From positions 1 through 22,474 of the forward strand of contig SBEK01000046.1 of the NCBI GenBank assembly GCA_009668925.1: a DNA stretch of 22,474 bases, read 5' to 3'. Source of the stretch: Deltaproteobacteria bacterium. Lineage in GTDB: Bacteria; Desulfobacterota; Syntrophia; Syntrophales; Smithellaceae. The stretch's first letter is position 1. Every line of letters starts with the position of its first letter. This document shows, in pieces, positions 6,943 through 14,991 of this stretch. Position numbers and translations under genes: made by a program. The notes under the pieces were generated by a model. That model was not told where the DNA came from. It worked only from the letters and a program-made list of their open reading frames with translations, and did no database searches.

Positions 6943-8331
6943 ATGAATAATGACAATATGGCCATAGACGAAAAAGACCGTTTTAACACCGCCTATAAAA
7001 AAATTCTGGTTCCCTCGAAAACAATCTGCCAGAAAGAATTCACCTATTGCGGACATACCTACGGCGAAATTTTTGAACTGGCTGCCGGTTTAAGGAAAAT
7101 CCTGATCCGGCGCGGCGCCGAAAAGTCCGTGTGCCTGTGCACCGAAAATAAAGCGATGATCGCCGCCTCCATCCTGGCTTCGCTTTCCGGCGCCTGCCAG
7201 CTGATTCTGCCCTACTCATTTTCCGCGCACGCCCTGATGGAAATGTACGAAACGGTCGGTTTCGATACGGCGATCGCCGATCATCCCGAAGAAATGCCGG
7301 GCGTCGAGATCATCACGCCGGTCACGGGAAATCCGGACGAGTTGAATCCCGAAACTATGCGTGACCCCGACGAGCCTTTCTTAAGGCTTTTTACCGGCGG
7401 ATCGACCGGCAAACCCCGGGTCTGGTCCAAATCGCCGCGCAACCTTCTGGCCGAAGCCTTTTATCTGCGCGATAAATTTGAATTGACCGGCAAGGACCTG
7501 TTCATTTCCACCGTTCCGCCGTATCACATTTACGGTCTGCTCTTCTCCGTGCTGGCGCCCTTTCTCGCCCATGCCCGGGTCATGCCCGAAATATACACCT
7601 TCCCGCAGGAAATTATCTCGACGATCAACCGGCACAAGGCCACCGTGCTGGTCAGCGTACCGATCCACTACCGGTCTTTGAAAGTCGATAATCTTGCGGC
7701 GCCGTCGCTCAAAATCGCCTTTTCGTCTTCGGGCGTTTTAAACCGCTCCGACGCCACGCATTTCTTAAAAAAAACCGGCCTGGGCATCAATGAAATTTAC
7801 GGTTCGACGGAAACGGGCGGTGTCGCCTCGCGCAGCGTCAGCGAAAATACGGAAAGCTGGAAGCCCGCCGACGTTGTCTCCTGGAGACTCTCCGGCAAGC
7901 GGCTGGCCGTGCGCTCGGATTTCGTCTCCCGCGAAATGGAGACGGACGCCGACGGCTATTGCGTAACCGGCGACGAAGTTCAGCCGGATAAGAACGGCCG
8001 CTTTCTGCTCTTGGGGCGCGCCGACGGCATTGTGAAGGTCGCCGGAAAGCGCGTCGATCTCCTGGACGTTCAGAACAAAATCCAGACGCTGCCCACCGTG
8101 CGCGACGCCGTCGTCATCGCGCTTCCCGCCGAAAAAGGCCGCGAAAGCGTGATTGCCGCGCTGGTCGCCGGCGAGCTCACCGAAATGCAGCTCAAAAAGA
8201 TGATTCTCGAAAAGCTCGAACCGTATGCCATGCCCCGCCGCATTAAAATCGTCCCCTCCATTGTCCGCACGACCACCGGCAAAATCGACTTCCGCCGCGT
8301 CGAACAAATTCTTCTGAATAAGAAAGACTGA
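6943..8331 (+). CDS. AMP-dependent acyl/aryl-acid ligase (ANL superfamily)
   Basis: This 462-residue adenylating enzyme is shorter than the usual 500-550. It has the P-loop FTGGSTGKP at 150-158, the YGSTETGG core (286-293), TGD at 342-344, the hinge region GRADGIVKVAGKRVD (358-372) and the C-terminal catalytic lysine K447 in TTGKID. It would activate a carboxylic acid as an acyl-AMP and pass it to CoA or directly to the cluster ACP. It is divergent from the eight-gene operon and 372 bases away. In aryl polyene clusters a ligase of this kind supplies the starter acid, which is the role I infer here. No good ribosome-binding site precedes the ATG at 6943, and an in-frame ATG at 6958 is an alternative. 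Confidence 0.85.
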   Translation: MNNDNMAIDEKDRFNTAYKKILVPSKTICQKEFTYCGHTYGEIFELAAGLRKILIRRGAEKSVCLCTENKAMIAASILASLSGACQLILPYSFSAHALMEMYETVGFDTAIADHPEEMPGVEIITPVTGNPDELNPETMRDPDEPFLRLFTGGSTGKPRVWSKSPRNLLAEAFYLRDKFELTGKDLFISTVPPYHIYGLLFSVLAPFLAHARVMPEIYTFPQEIISTINRHKATVLVSVPIHYRSLKVDNLAAPSLKIAFSSSGVLNRSDATHFLKKTGLGINEIYGSTETGGVASRSVSENTESWKPADVVSWRLSGKRLAVRSDFVSREMETDADGYCVTGDEVQPDKNGRFLLLGRADGIVKVAGKRVDLLDVQNKIQTLPTVRDAVVIALPAEKGRESVIAALVAGELTEMQLKKMILEKLEPYAMPRRIKIVPSIVRTTTGKIDFRRVEQILLNKKD

Positions 8332-8470
8332 CGCTCCTGAAACAAAGCGCTGCGTTGTTCGTGACCCCTTGCCGACATGATGATCTGACCGGTTTGCAAC
8401 TCGTATCGTTCGTCTAACCTTCCTTTCATATCGTGACTGGGGTGCAGGACCATGAATTAACGCAAATCCG

Positions 8471-8504
8471 CATAGAACAAGGGGTTGCAACCCCTTGTTC
8501 TATG
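8471..8504. repeat. Perfect 34-bp palindrome
   Basis: CATAGAACAAGGGGTTG is followed directly by its exact reverse complement. The stem could form 15 pairs around a TGCA tip. It lies 139 bases after the AMP-ligase stop, at the step from GC-rich to AT-rich sequence, so it may be a bidirectional terminator stem (no T-run follows), a protein-binding site or an insertion boundary. The rest of 8332-8707 has no gene I can support. Confidence 0.8.
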
Positions 8505-8707
8505 TCTGCACTTCCGGACCTGCATGTCGTGATATATCCGCCGGACACTCAGTCCTTATAATCTGGAAAGCTGCACGTCTGCTTGAAAATGCGATTCATT
8601 TTATGGCCGTTTTCAATTTGCGTTTTGTCTCAAAAAGAGTAGAATTGCGACAAATTTCGGAAGAAGCTTTGCCACTTATATTAATCGTTAAGCCTAAAGG
8701 CATTACG

Positions 8708-9277
8708 ATGAATGACGAAAGATTTATATTTGATCCGGATGAACATCTCATGTACGAGATTATCGTTGATAAGCTCGACGCGGCGCGTAGACAGCTCGAA
8801 TCGGCTATCGAAATGTTCTTTGAGGATGGTGATGTCGTTTCTTTGCATACACTTATTAGTGCCGCTCATGGCGTTGTTTACGACTTAGCATCAAAGCATG
8901 GGATCGAAGGTTCTATCAAGGATTCTCCACTTGTGTCTGCGGAAAACAAAGCCGCCTTCATCCAAGCAATTCACTTACCTCAAAACTTTTTCAAACATGC
9001 CAAAACCGATTCTGGAAACAAACTAGTTTTTCGCTATCAGGTAAGCCCCTTCTATCTGTTCGACGCGCTGCGCCTCTATGTTTTATTGGCTGGCGCCGCG
9101 ACCGAGACAATGCGTGTATTTTTAGTATGGTTTCAACTTCGCTACCCAGACCTTTTTTGTTACCCTGCGGCAGAGGAGGATTTGAGAGAAATCCGTCAAG
9201 ACATAACAGACCCTGAAATCTTCAAATCTGTTGGTAAAATTTTACTGAAGGATCGCACCCATGGAAAAAGGCCTTAA
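8708..9277 (+). CDS. Uncharacterised protein, 189 residues
   Basis: I do not recognise the function. The protein is soluble and mostly helical, with no signal peptide or membrane span. It has a repeated aromatic/His pattern around LPQNFFKHAKTD (about residues 87-98) and a hydrophobic helix, FDALRLYVLLAGAATETMRV. I chose the ATG at 8708 because TAAAGG lies 7 bases upstream. Longer in-frame readings back to TTG 8495 or ATG 8603 have weaker initiation signals. The coding sequence is AT-rich: the line at 8701-8760 counts 21 G+C of 60, against 41 of 60 at 7861-7920 in the ligase. That difference suggests later acquisition. The NFFKHA segment is reminiscent of small helical proteins seen in variable genomic regions, but I find no R-x4-H motif, so a HEPN call is not supported. 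Confidence 0.7.
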   Translation: MNDERFIFDPDEHLMYEIIVDKLDAARRQLESAIEMFFEDGDVVSLHTLISAAHGVVYDLASKHGIEGSIKDSPLVSAENKAAFIQAIHLPQNFFKHAKTDSGNKLVFRYQVSPFYLFDALRLYVLLAGAATETMRVFLVWFQLRYPDLFCYPAAEEDLREIRQDITDPEIFKSVGKILLKDRTHGKRP

Positions 9278-9514
9278 CAAGGATACGTCCGATCGCGATA
9301 CTCCGGGTGAGCTTTTCGCCTTGCCTGTAAAATAAGTCCGGAAGTGGCGACTGGGCGATCAGGGAAAGGTAAAAAGACCCTAAAATAGCGCAAAATTGGT
9401 TCGCATAGTTATTCTACACACTCGTTAACTCTAATGTACCCTTTTGCGACATGAATTAAGAATAGGGACGGCGCTTGCCGAAAATGATAACGTCACGAGA
9501 CAGGTGGTAAGAGT

Positions 9515-10216
9515 ATGGGTTTCAAACAATGGCTTGCAAGACATACGACGAAACCATCAGATTTCGGCCGTATTTACGCTGGTGGGCTCGTGGAATTGAT
9601 CGATCAGCTAACGGCCTACCTCATTGTTTTCAGCGGCAAGCGAGCAGTATCTGATGATAAAGTAGAACGAGAAAGAAAAGAGTTCGCAAACCACTTTGAA
9701 ATGGAAATGGCAGGTTTTATTCCATTTGACAAAGCTATTGGATGCCTCATTTCACCTGATCTCGAGAATATTGCGGTAAAGATTGAACCAGATTTCTTAT
9801 ATAACACATTCAGAAACACCACCGCTTTCCTATGTCTGGCCTCTGAGAATGCTGCCCATAGGTTTATGAAACCGAAAAACGCTACGTTATTCTCATCTGC
9901 CTTATACCAGGCGATTGCAGAGCGCAATGCAGGAAGGTTTGGTTTCAGCTCAGACCCTATTCAGGTGGCAAGAGTAGTACATGAGCTTCTTCCCTTATTT
10001 CGCTGCGATAAGCTGCTTAACAGCCAATCATTCGGGAAAGATGATTGTCTCGAACAATTGATAAATAACATCTCACTTCTCAAAGGCAGTTCATCCCGAT
10101 ATGGGTTTGTAGTAGGCTCTAAACAGCAATCGCTGGGATGTGCGGCAGCAATGGTTGAGGTTCTGCTGGAAATAGAGAAGGCTTTGCAAAACTGCGCAAA
10201 AGATCTTTGTTGGTGA
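9515..10216 (+). CDS. Uncharacterised protein, 233 residues
   Basis: I do not recognise this protein. It appears soluble, with mixed helices and no signal peptide or lipobox. Early charged helices (residues about 45-70, DDKVERERKEFANHFEMEM) are followed by a hydrophobic core, and the C-terminus is helix-rich. The start is well supported by AGGTGG 7 bases before the ATG. The gene is AT-rich like its neighbour at 8708-9277 (22 G+C of 60 at 9661-9720), and the two probably belong to the same acquired patch. The 237-base gap before it has no gene or convincing promoter that I can see. Confidence 0.68.
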   Translation: MGFKQWLARHTTKPSDFGRIYAGGLVELIDQLTAYLIVFSGKRAVSDDKVERERKEFANHFEMEMAGFIPFDKAIGCLISPDLENIAVKIEPDFLYNTFRNTTAFLCLASENAAHRFMKPKNATLFSSALYQAIAERNAGRFGFSSDPIQVARVVHELLPLFRCDKLLNSQSFGKDDCLEQLINNISLLKGSSSRYGFVVGSKQQSLGCAAAMVEVLLEIEKALQNCAKDLCW

Positions 10217-10301
10217 AGCACCGATTATAAAATAATTGCTGACGATTCTATTTAATCATTGTCCGACTAACCGACGGACCGAACGCAATCAAGGAGAAAA
10301 A

Positions 10302-10664
10302 ATGATCAACGGAAAAATAATAGCCGTGGATCAATCGGACATCGATTGGTCTCGCGTGCTGGCGAAACAAGTCGGACGGCCGTATCATGTTAAAAATTTA
10401 TTCGCCGACCCGGAAACCAAAATGAGCGTGACGCTGTTGCGGTATCCGGCCGGGATGAGGAACCCTCACCATACACACCCTTGTGGTCACGGCATGTATG
10501 TTCTGGAAGGCAAACTTGTAACTCACAATGGAGAATTCGGCCCGGGAGCATTTGTTTGGTTTCCGGAGGGTGAGCCCATGGAGCATGGTGCGTCGCCGGA
10601 TGGAGATATGATTGCACTGTTCATTACGAATAAGCCGTTTCGCATCGACTACGTGCAAGATTAA
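10302..10664 (+). CDS. Single-domain cupin protein
   Basis: This 120-residue protein has a single double-stranded beta-helix domain. The first cupin motif is NPHHTHPCGHGMYVLEG, giving likely metal ligands H57, H59 and H63. The second is PGAFVWFPEGEPMEHG, giving H95. The glutamate usual between the second histidine and the VLEG turn is replaced by H63, so the metal site would be four-histidine. The start at 10302 is set by AAGGAG 5 bases upstream; a longer in-frame reading to 10236 is not needed. The substrate is unknown. It is followed after 27 bases by a membrane protein and then by a cyclase-family hydrolase on the same strand, which suggests a small operon. Confidence 0.82.
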   Translation: MINGKIIAVDQSDIDWSRVLAKQVGRPYHVKNLFADPETKMSVTLLRYPAGMRNPHHTHPCGHGMYVLEGKLVTHNGEFGPGAFVWFPEGEPMEHGASPDGDMIALFITNKPFRIDYVQD

Positions 10665-10691
10665 GTGCGACCCCTTGATGGGAGGGTTCTC

Positions 10692-11105
10692 ATGATTCGC
10701 TATATGCTTGCCTGGATGGCCATGCTGATCATCGCCGTCGCCAACGGCACACTGCGCCAGCTTACATTTGCGAGAGTCATGTCCGAGCCGAATGCTCATC
10801 GGCTCTCGACCCTCACGGGCTCAGTGTTTATCGGGGCTTTCATCTGGTACGTTATCCGCATCTGGCCTCCGTCTTCCGGCAAGCAGGCATGGTTCATCGG
10901 GCTTTGCTGGGGATTCCTGACGGTCGCATTTGAATCTTTTATGGGTCTGATGCTGCAGCACCTGACCGTGCAGCAGGTTCTTCACGAATACAATCTCCTC
11001 GAAGGCCGCGTTTGGTCCTTGTTCCTGATCTGGCTTGTCGTGGCACCCTGGATCTTCTTCCGCATTCGGCAGGCGCGGCTGGAGCGGATGGAAAAAAGGA
11101 AATAG
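10692..11105 (+). CDS. Small four-helix membrane protein
   Basis: This 137-residue integral membrane protein has four predicted helices (about 3-18, 39-57, 64-88 and 106-124) and a basic C-terminal tail (RIRQARLERMEKRK) that is probably cytoplasmic. There are no transporter or enzyme motifs that I recognise. The start at 10692 is preceded by GGGAGG at a 7-base spacing. A GTG at 10665, directly after the cupin stop, is in frame but less likely. Location with the cupin and the exported hydrolase suggests cotranscription, but the role is unknown. Confidence 0.75.
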   Translation: MIRYMLAWMAMLIIAVANGTLRQLTFARVMSEPNAHRLSTLTGSVFIGAFIWYVIRIWPPSSGKQAWFIGLCWGFLTVAFESFMGLMLQHLTVQQVLHEYNLLEGRVWSLFLIWLVVAPWIFFRIRQARLERMEKRK

Positions 11106-11231
11106 GCGATATCGGCAACACTTTGATATAAAGCCTCTCCCATAAGCCCGGCCGATCGCTTGGCACCGGCTGATTTTATCGCCCGCAGTTCGAGGCAGCG
11201 GATTTCACGTTCAAATATGGAGGGTAAAATT

Positions 11232-12071
11232 TTGAAAGTCACACGTACCATTGCCGGACTATTGATCATGATGACCTGGATGATCGTCGATGCAACCCCT
11301 TACTGTCATGCATCCGGGGAGCTTACACTCAATGACGCGTGGCAAGTGATCAAAACCAGGAAATTCGTTGATCTCACCCACGCCTTTGCTCCCGGCATAC
11401 CCCATTGGAAAAACTATCCCGACGAAAGGCGGGAAACCCTGTTCTGGTATGAGCCGGGTGTAGGGATCATGGGGAGCGGCTTTTACGCCCAGTCCTTTAC
11501 GCACGTCGGTCAGTGGGGAACGCATGTCGACCCGCCGGCTCATTTTGTGAAAGATGCCCGCACGGTGGATCAGATTAACGTTAAGGAGATGATCCTGCCC
11601 CTGGTGGTTATCGACGTTCACGAAAAAGCCGCCGCGAATCCGGACTACACCATCACCATGGCCGACGTGAAGGATTGGGAAAAGCGGCATGGCCCCATCC
11701 CGGAAGGCGCCTTCGTCGCGATGCGCACGGACTGGTGCAAACACTGGCCCGACAGGAAAGCCATGTACAACAAGGATGCCGGCGGCACTGCCCACTATCC
11801 CGGGTGGAGTCTGGAGGTGCTTAGATATCTCTATGAGAACCGCAAAATCACGGCCTCCGGTCATGAGACCACCGACACGGATCCCGGGATGGCCACATCG
11901 AAGGACGACTACTCCCTGGAAGCGTATATTTTGCAGCAAAACCATTACCAGATTGAGCTGCTCGCGAATTTGGATCAGGTGCCCGAAACAGGCGCCCTGG
12001 TGGTGGCGACTTTCCCCAAACCAAAGGGCGGATCCGGTTTTCCGGCCCGCGTGTTTGCCATCCTGCCGTAG
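11232..12071 (+). CDS. Exported cyclase/kynurenine formamidase-family metal hydrolase
   Basis: This protein of about 279 residues has a signal peptide (residues 1-27) and a Cyclase-family domain (PF04199 type). The metal motif H-x-G-T-H-x-D-x-P-x-H is seen as GQWGTHVDPPAHF, with H98, D100 and H104 as likely ligands. SGHETTDTDPG near 209-219 carries the later conserved His/Glu pair. Relatives include kynurenine formamidase and isatin or other amide/lactone hydrolases; the true substrate is not known. I placed the start at TTG 11232 because GGAGGG lies exactly 7 bases upstream and the signal peptide begins there. ATG 11217 is in frame but its ribosome-binding site is poor. Location in the periplasm is unusual, since kynurenine formamidases are mostly cytosolic. 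Confidence 0.85.
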   Translation: MKVTRTIAGLLIMMTWMIVDATPYCHASGELTLNDAWQVIKTRKFVDLTHAFAPGIPHWKNYPDERRETLFWYEPGVGIMGSGFYAQSFTHVGQWGTHVDPPAHFVKDARTVDQINVKEMILPLVVIDVHEKAAANPDYTITMADVKDWEKRHGPIPEGAFVAMRTDWCKHWPDRKAMYNKDAGGTAHYPGWSLEVLRYLYENRKITASGHETTDTDPGMATSKDDYSLEAYILQQNHYQIELLANLDQVPETGALVVATFPKPKGGSGFPARVFAILP

Positions 12072-12078
12072 AGACTGT

Positions 12079-12223
12079 CGTCATGCTATTGCGGCGTATG
12101 CCTTCGGGAGCGCCGTGCCAGCCAAAGGCGTGGTGGCCATCCCAAGTGCCCGCCGAGTCATGAGATTGCCACCACCGCTGCGGCTGGCACGCGGCCTTCG
12201 CAAGACTCGCCCCGCAATGACGG
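12079..12223. repeat. REP-like degenerate inverted repeat element
   Basis: The block carries a perfect 9-bp inner inverted repeat (GTGCCAGCC 12115-12123 and GGCTGGCAC 12182-12190). Imperfect outer arms read CGTCATGCTATTGCGGCG on the left and CGCCCCGCAATGACGG on the right. Read on the minus strand, it starts CCGTCATTGCGG and contains GGCAATCTCATGA, which resembles the widespread intergenic TCATTGCGAG...GCAATCTC repeats of many bacterial genomes. It fills much of the 12072-12420 gap and codes for nothing I can support. Confidence 0.6.
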
Positions 12224-12275
12224 AAAGAAACGCCGGGCGCACAGCACCAGCCTGTCATCCGCGCGGAAATTGCCC

Positions 12276-12305
12276 TTGACTTGACTCGGCCGCTTTCACT
12301 ATAAT
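12276..12305 (+). promoter_or_regulatory. Sigma70-type promoter of the amidase gene
   Basis: TTGACT (12276-12281) and a consensus TATAAT (12300-12305) are separated by 18 bases. Transcription would start near 12312, giving an untranslated leader of about 110 bases before the amidase ATG at 12421. Confidence 0.65.
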
Positions 12306-12326
12306 CGCCACAATAATCACCGCGAG

Positions 12327-12357
12327 GGCTGCCTGTTCCATTTTTCAAACGGCAGCC
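12327..12357 (+). other. Leader hairpin in the amidase 5' untranslated region
   Basis: GGCTGCC (12327-12333) pairs with GGCAGCC (12351-12357) around a 17-base loop. It lies just downstream of the predicted promoter and about 63 bases before the amidase start. It may be only a leader stem; there is no U-run for attenuation and no riboswitch class that I recognise. Confidence 0.3.
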
Positions 12358-12420
12358 GCGTTGTCATTCCAACCCCTCACCCAACGTTTCATTTTTTGAC
12401 AAAGAGCACAGGAGAAAGAC

Positions 12421-13911
12421 ATGACGCATTTTGCCGACTATGAAAAATACGACGGCCTGGGGCTTGCCGAACTGGTCAGAAAAAAGGACGTCACCCCGCT
12501 GGAGCTGTGCGAGGCGGCGATCGAACGCATTGAACGCGTGAATCCGAAGCTGAACGCGGTCATCTACCGCATGGATGAGGCGGCGCGCAAGGCGGCGGCG
12601 GAGCCGATTCCACAGGGGCCTTTCGCCGGCGTGCCTTTTTTGTGCAAGGATCTCGTCTCGGCCATCGCCGGTTTTCCGATGACCAAAGGCAGCAAAGCCT
12701 GCAAAAATTATGTACCGGCTTTCGACAGCGAAATGGCGCGCCGCTACCGAGCGGCGGGGCTGATCGTTCTGGGAAAAACCAATACGCCGGAATTCGGCCT
12801 GATGGGGGTGACCGAACCCGAACTGCACGGCCCGACGCGCAATCCCTGGAATCTTAATCATACACCGGGTGGATCAAGCGGCGGCTCGGCGGCGGCGGTT
12901 GCCGCAGGGTTTGTCCCCCTGGCGTCCGGCGGAGACGGCGGAGGGTCCATCCGCATTCCGTCTTCCTGCTGCGGGCTCTTCGGCCTCAAGGCGACGCGCG
13001 GCCGCAATCCCCTCGGTCCCGAATCGGGCGAAATCTGGCAGGGGGCGGAAGTGGAAGGCGTGATCACGCGCTCGGTGCGCGACTCGGCGGCCATCCTCGA
13101 TGCCACATGCGGCGCCGATCCGGGAGCGCCTTACATCATCCCGGGGCCGGCAAGACCGTATCTGGTCTGCGCGAGCGAGGACCCGCGTCCGCTCCGGATC
13201 GGTTATACGATCCAGTCGCCGCTCCAAGCAAACGTCCATCCCGAATGCGTGGAGGCGGTCCTGGGGGCGGCAAGGCTGCTTACGAGTCTGGGGCATCGCG
13301 TGGAGGAGGCGAATCCGGGAATTGACGGGGAAGCGCTGGGCAAAAGTTATGTAATGATGTACTTTGGAGAAATGGCCGCGGATATCATGGAACTCCAAAG
13401 CGTGGTCGGCAGGCCGCTCAATCATCACGATACGGAAGAAGCAACCTGGGCTTTAAATTTACTGGGTCGGACGTTTTCCGCGGGCGACTTTGTTCTGGCC
13501 CAGCGCCGCTGGAATACCTTCTCGCGGCAGATGGCGAAATTTCATGAAACCTATGATCTGTATCTGACGCCGACGATCGCTGCGCTGCCGCCGAAGATCG
13601 GCGAGCTTCAGCAGAAACCGGCCGAACAGTTCCTTCTGAAAATCATCAACAGCCTGAATCTGGGGGGACTTCTTAAAGCGTCGGGTGTCGCCGAAATGCT
13701 CGCCACCAAGGGCCTCTCCAAGATGCCTTTCACACAGCTGGCGAATCTCACGGGCCAGCCGGCCATGTCGGTGCCGCTTCACTGGAGCAGGGACGGCCTC
13801 CCTCTGGGCGTGCAGTTTATCGGACGCTTCGGTGACGAATCGCTCCTCTTCCAGCTGGCCTCTCAACTGGAGAGAGCGGCGCCCTGGTTTAACCGCCGGC
13901 CGGCCATCTGA
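12421..13911 (+). CDS. Amidase-signature family amidase
   Basis: This 496-residue Ser-cisSer-Lys hydrolase cleaves carboxamides. The triad is complete: K76 in LCKDL, cis-Ser S152 in [10 protein letters not shown] and nucleophile S176 in [13 protein letters not shown]. The segments [14 protein letters not shown] and [20 protein letters not shown] resemble the NylA-like (6-aminohexanoate cyclic dimer hydrolase) branch of general amidases more than GatA. No gatB or gatC is present, which also argues against a tRNA amidotransferase role. There is no signal peptide, so it should be cytoplasmic. It has its own promoter at 12276-12305, and a purine run (CAGGAGAAAG) just before the ATG serves as ribosome-binding site. 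The substrate is not predictable. Confidence 0.92.
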   Translation: MTHFADYEKYDGLGLAELVRKKDVTPLELCEAAIERIERVNPKLNAVIYRMDEAARKAAAEPIPQGPFAGVPFLCKDLVSAIAGFPMTKGSKACKNYVPAFDSEMARRYRAAGLIVLGKTNTPEFGLMGVTEPELHGPTRNPWNLNHTPGGSSGGSAAAVAAGFVPLASGGDGGGSIRIPSSCCGLFGLKATRGRNPLGPESGEIWQGAEVEGVITRSVRDSAAILDATCGADPGAPYIIPGPARPYLVCASEDPRPLRIGYTIQSPLQANVHPECVEAVLGAARLLTSLGHRVEEANPGIDGEALGKSYVMMYFGEMAADIMELQSVVGRPLNHHDTEEATWALNLLGRTFSAGDFVLAQRRWNTFSRQMAKFHETYDLYLTPTIAALPPKIGELQQKPAEQFLLKIINSLNLGGLLKASGVAEMLATKGLSKMPFTQLANLTGQPAMSVPLHWSRDGLPLGVQFIGRFGDESLLFQLASQLERAAPWFNRRPAI

Positions 13912-13944
13912 TCAGGACGAGTGCGCGGATAACGACTCAGGGAT

Positions 13945-14130
13945 TCAATGCTTCGGCATGAAGATAAAGCGATTGTCCAGCCGCAACCCGGATGCTTTCT
14001 TGACGACGAGCTGGCTGAAATCGAGCGTCTTGCTTCTTTCCAACTGCCGGCCCGACCGGCCGTGCCAGTGCTGACCGCCGTCACGATCGGTATCTAAAAA
14101 TGAATTACCGCAAAAAATTCGATTCTGCAT
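13945..14130 (-). CDS. Possible small ORF or gene remnant, 61 residues
   Basis: This is a short reading frame rich in polar and basic residues (DTDRDGGQHWHGRSGRQ...). It has a purine-rich GAAAGGA sequence about 6 bases before its ATG, which is the main support for it. It has no recognised domain. It runs convergent to the amidase and may instead be the 3' remnant of a larger decayed gene, because a second, overlapping minus-strand frame (14094-14516) holds protein-like text such as SDPGDWYVYAVMSGGRTDKAW. The whole 13912-14525 stretch has no other gene that I can support. Confidence 0.25.
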   Translation of the reverse strand: MQNRIFCGNSFLDTDRDGGQHWHGRSGRQLERSKTLDFSQLVVKKASGLRLDNRFIFMPKH

Positions 14131-14525
14131 GCTCCTTCCTTTCTTATTCCAAGTAATGCCGGGCCGAATGGTTGTGCTCTGTTAAATCGGCCCGCGCTGT
14201 GCCAAGCTTTATCCGTCCGGCCTCCGCTCATGACGGCATATACGTACCAGTCTCCCGGGTCTGAAACAGTAACGATCGTCACAGGATCCTTAAAATGACG
14301 GGGCGGAGGGGTGGGTTGACGGTTGGTTCTTGACGACAGAAATGACCTTGAGGGATGATCTGGGGAACACATACCCATCTCCGTCGACCGCAAAGCCTTT
14401 AGGAGAGGATGATGGAAGCTGAGGCGGGTGTAAGATCGACCGGATTTCCCGGGCTTCGCGCCGATGCACCGCGATCGCCGGATGGCCGTCTCCCGGGCCG
14501 GACCAGGAGGATTCACCGGCTTAGG

Positions 14526-14924
14526 TCAGGCCGCGGGTTCGTCCCCCGTTTGTTCAGCGCTGAAATGCCGGGCCAGCATTTCCAGCAAGGCTTTCACTGA
14601 AATGGGTTTGACGATGTAACCGGCGAACCCCATATCCTGCGCTTTCGCCTTATCACTCTCCATCGCGAAACCGGAAACGGCAAAAACGGGAATGTCCTTC
14701 AATCCGGGGTCGGCTTTGATTATCCGGGTCGCCGCCAGCCCGTTCATCGACGGCAGTTGTATGTCCATAAAAATGAGGTCCGGCCGGTCTTCCTTCATCA
14801 ACCGCAAACCGGCTTCCGCATCGGTTGCTTCCAGCATCCGGTAATTGCCGATCTGAAGCACGGCCCTCATCAGTTTCATGTTCATTTCGTTGTCTTCAAT
14901 GACCAGAATCGTTTTTTGCTTCAT
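14526..14924 (-). CDS. Single-domain response regulator (CheY-like receiver)
   Basis: This 132-residue receiver domain has no output domain. The acidic pocket is E10-D11, the phosphoacceptor is D54 in FMDIQLPSMNG, the switch residue is S84 (AVSGFA) and the conserved lysine is K106 in VKPIS. I chose ATG 14924 because GAGG lies 6 bases upstream; a TTG at 14936 in the same frame is unlikely. It sits 67 bases downstream of the histidine kinase on the same strand, so it is probably its partner. It may relay the phosphate to a protein encoded elsewhere, or act as a competing phosphate sink. Confidence 0.92.
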   Translation of the reverse strand: MKQKTILVIEDNEMNMKLMRAVLQIGNYRMLEATDAEAGLRLMKEDRPDLIFMDIQLPSMNGLAATRIIKADPGLKDIPVFAVSGFAMESDKAKAQDMGFAGYIVKPISVKALLEMLARHFSAEQTGDEPAA

Positions 14925-14991
14925 GGTGTTCCTCAAATTTTCAAAGTTGGATTCTTATGGATCTTCGCCCCAGCGCAGGTCCCCATGCATC

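Noticed and set aside
8070..8453. Minus-strand frame starting MVLHPSHDMKGRLDERYELQ
   Set aside because: The first 40 residues look mildly protein-like, but most of the frame is antisense to the AMP-ligase and there is no supporting domain.
8495..8707. 71-residue N-terminal extension of the gene at 8708
   Set aside because: It would begin with TTG inside the perfect palindrome. The ATG at 8708 has a better ribosome-binding site.
10939..11269. Minus-strand frames opposite the small membrane protein and the hydrolase signal region
   Set aside because: There are no motifs or initiation signals. The plus strand has four hydrophobic helices with a clear ribosome-binding site.
12421..13911. Assignment of the amidase as GatA
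   Set aside because: No gatB or gatC neighbours are present, and the sequence pattern is closer to general NylA-like amidases.
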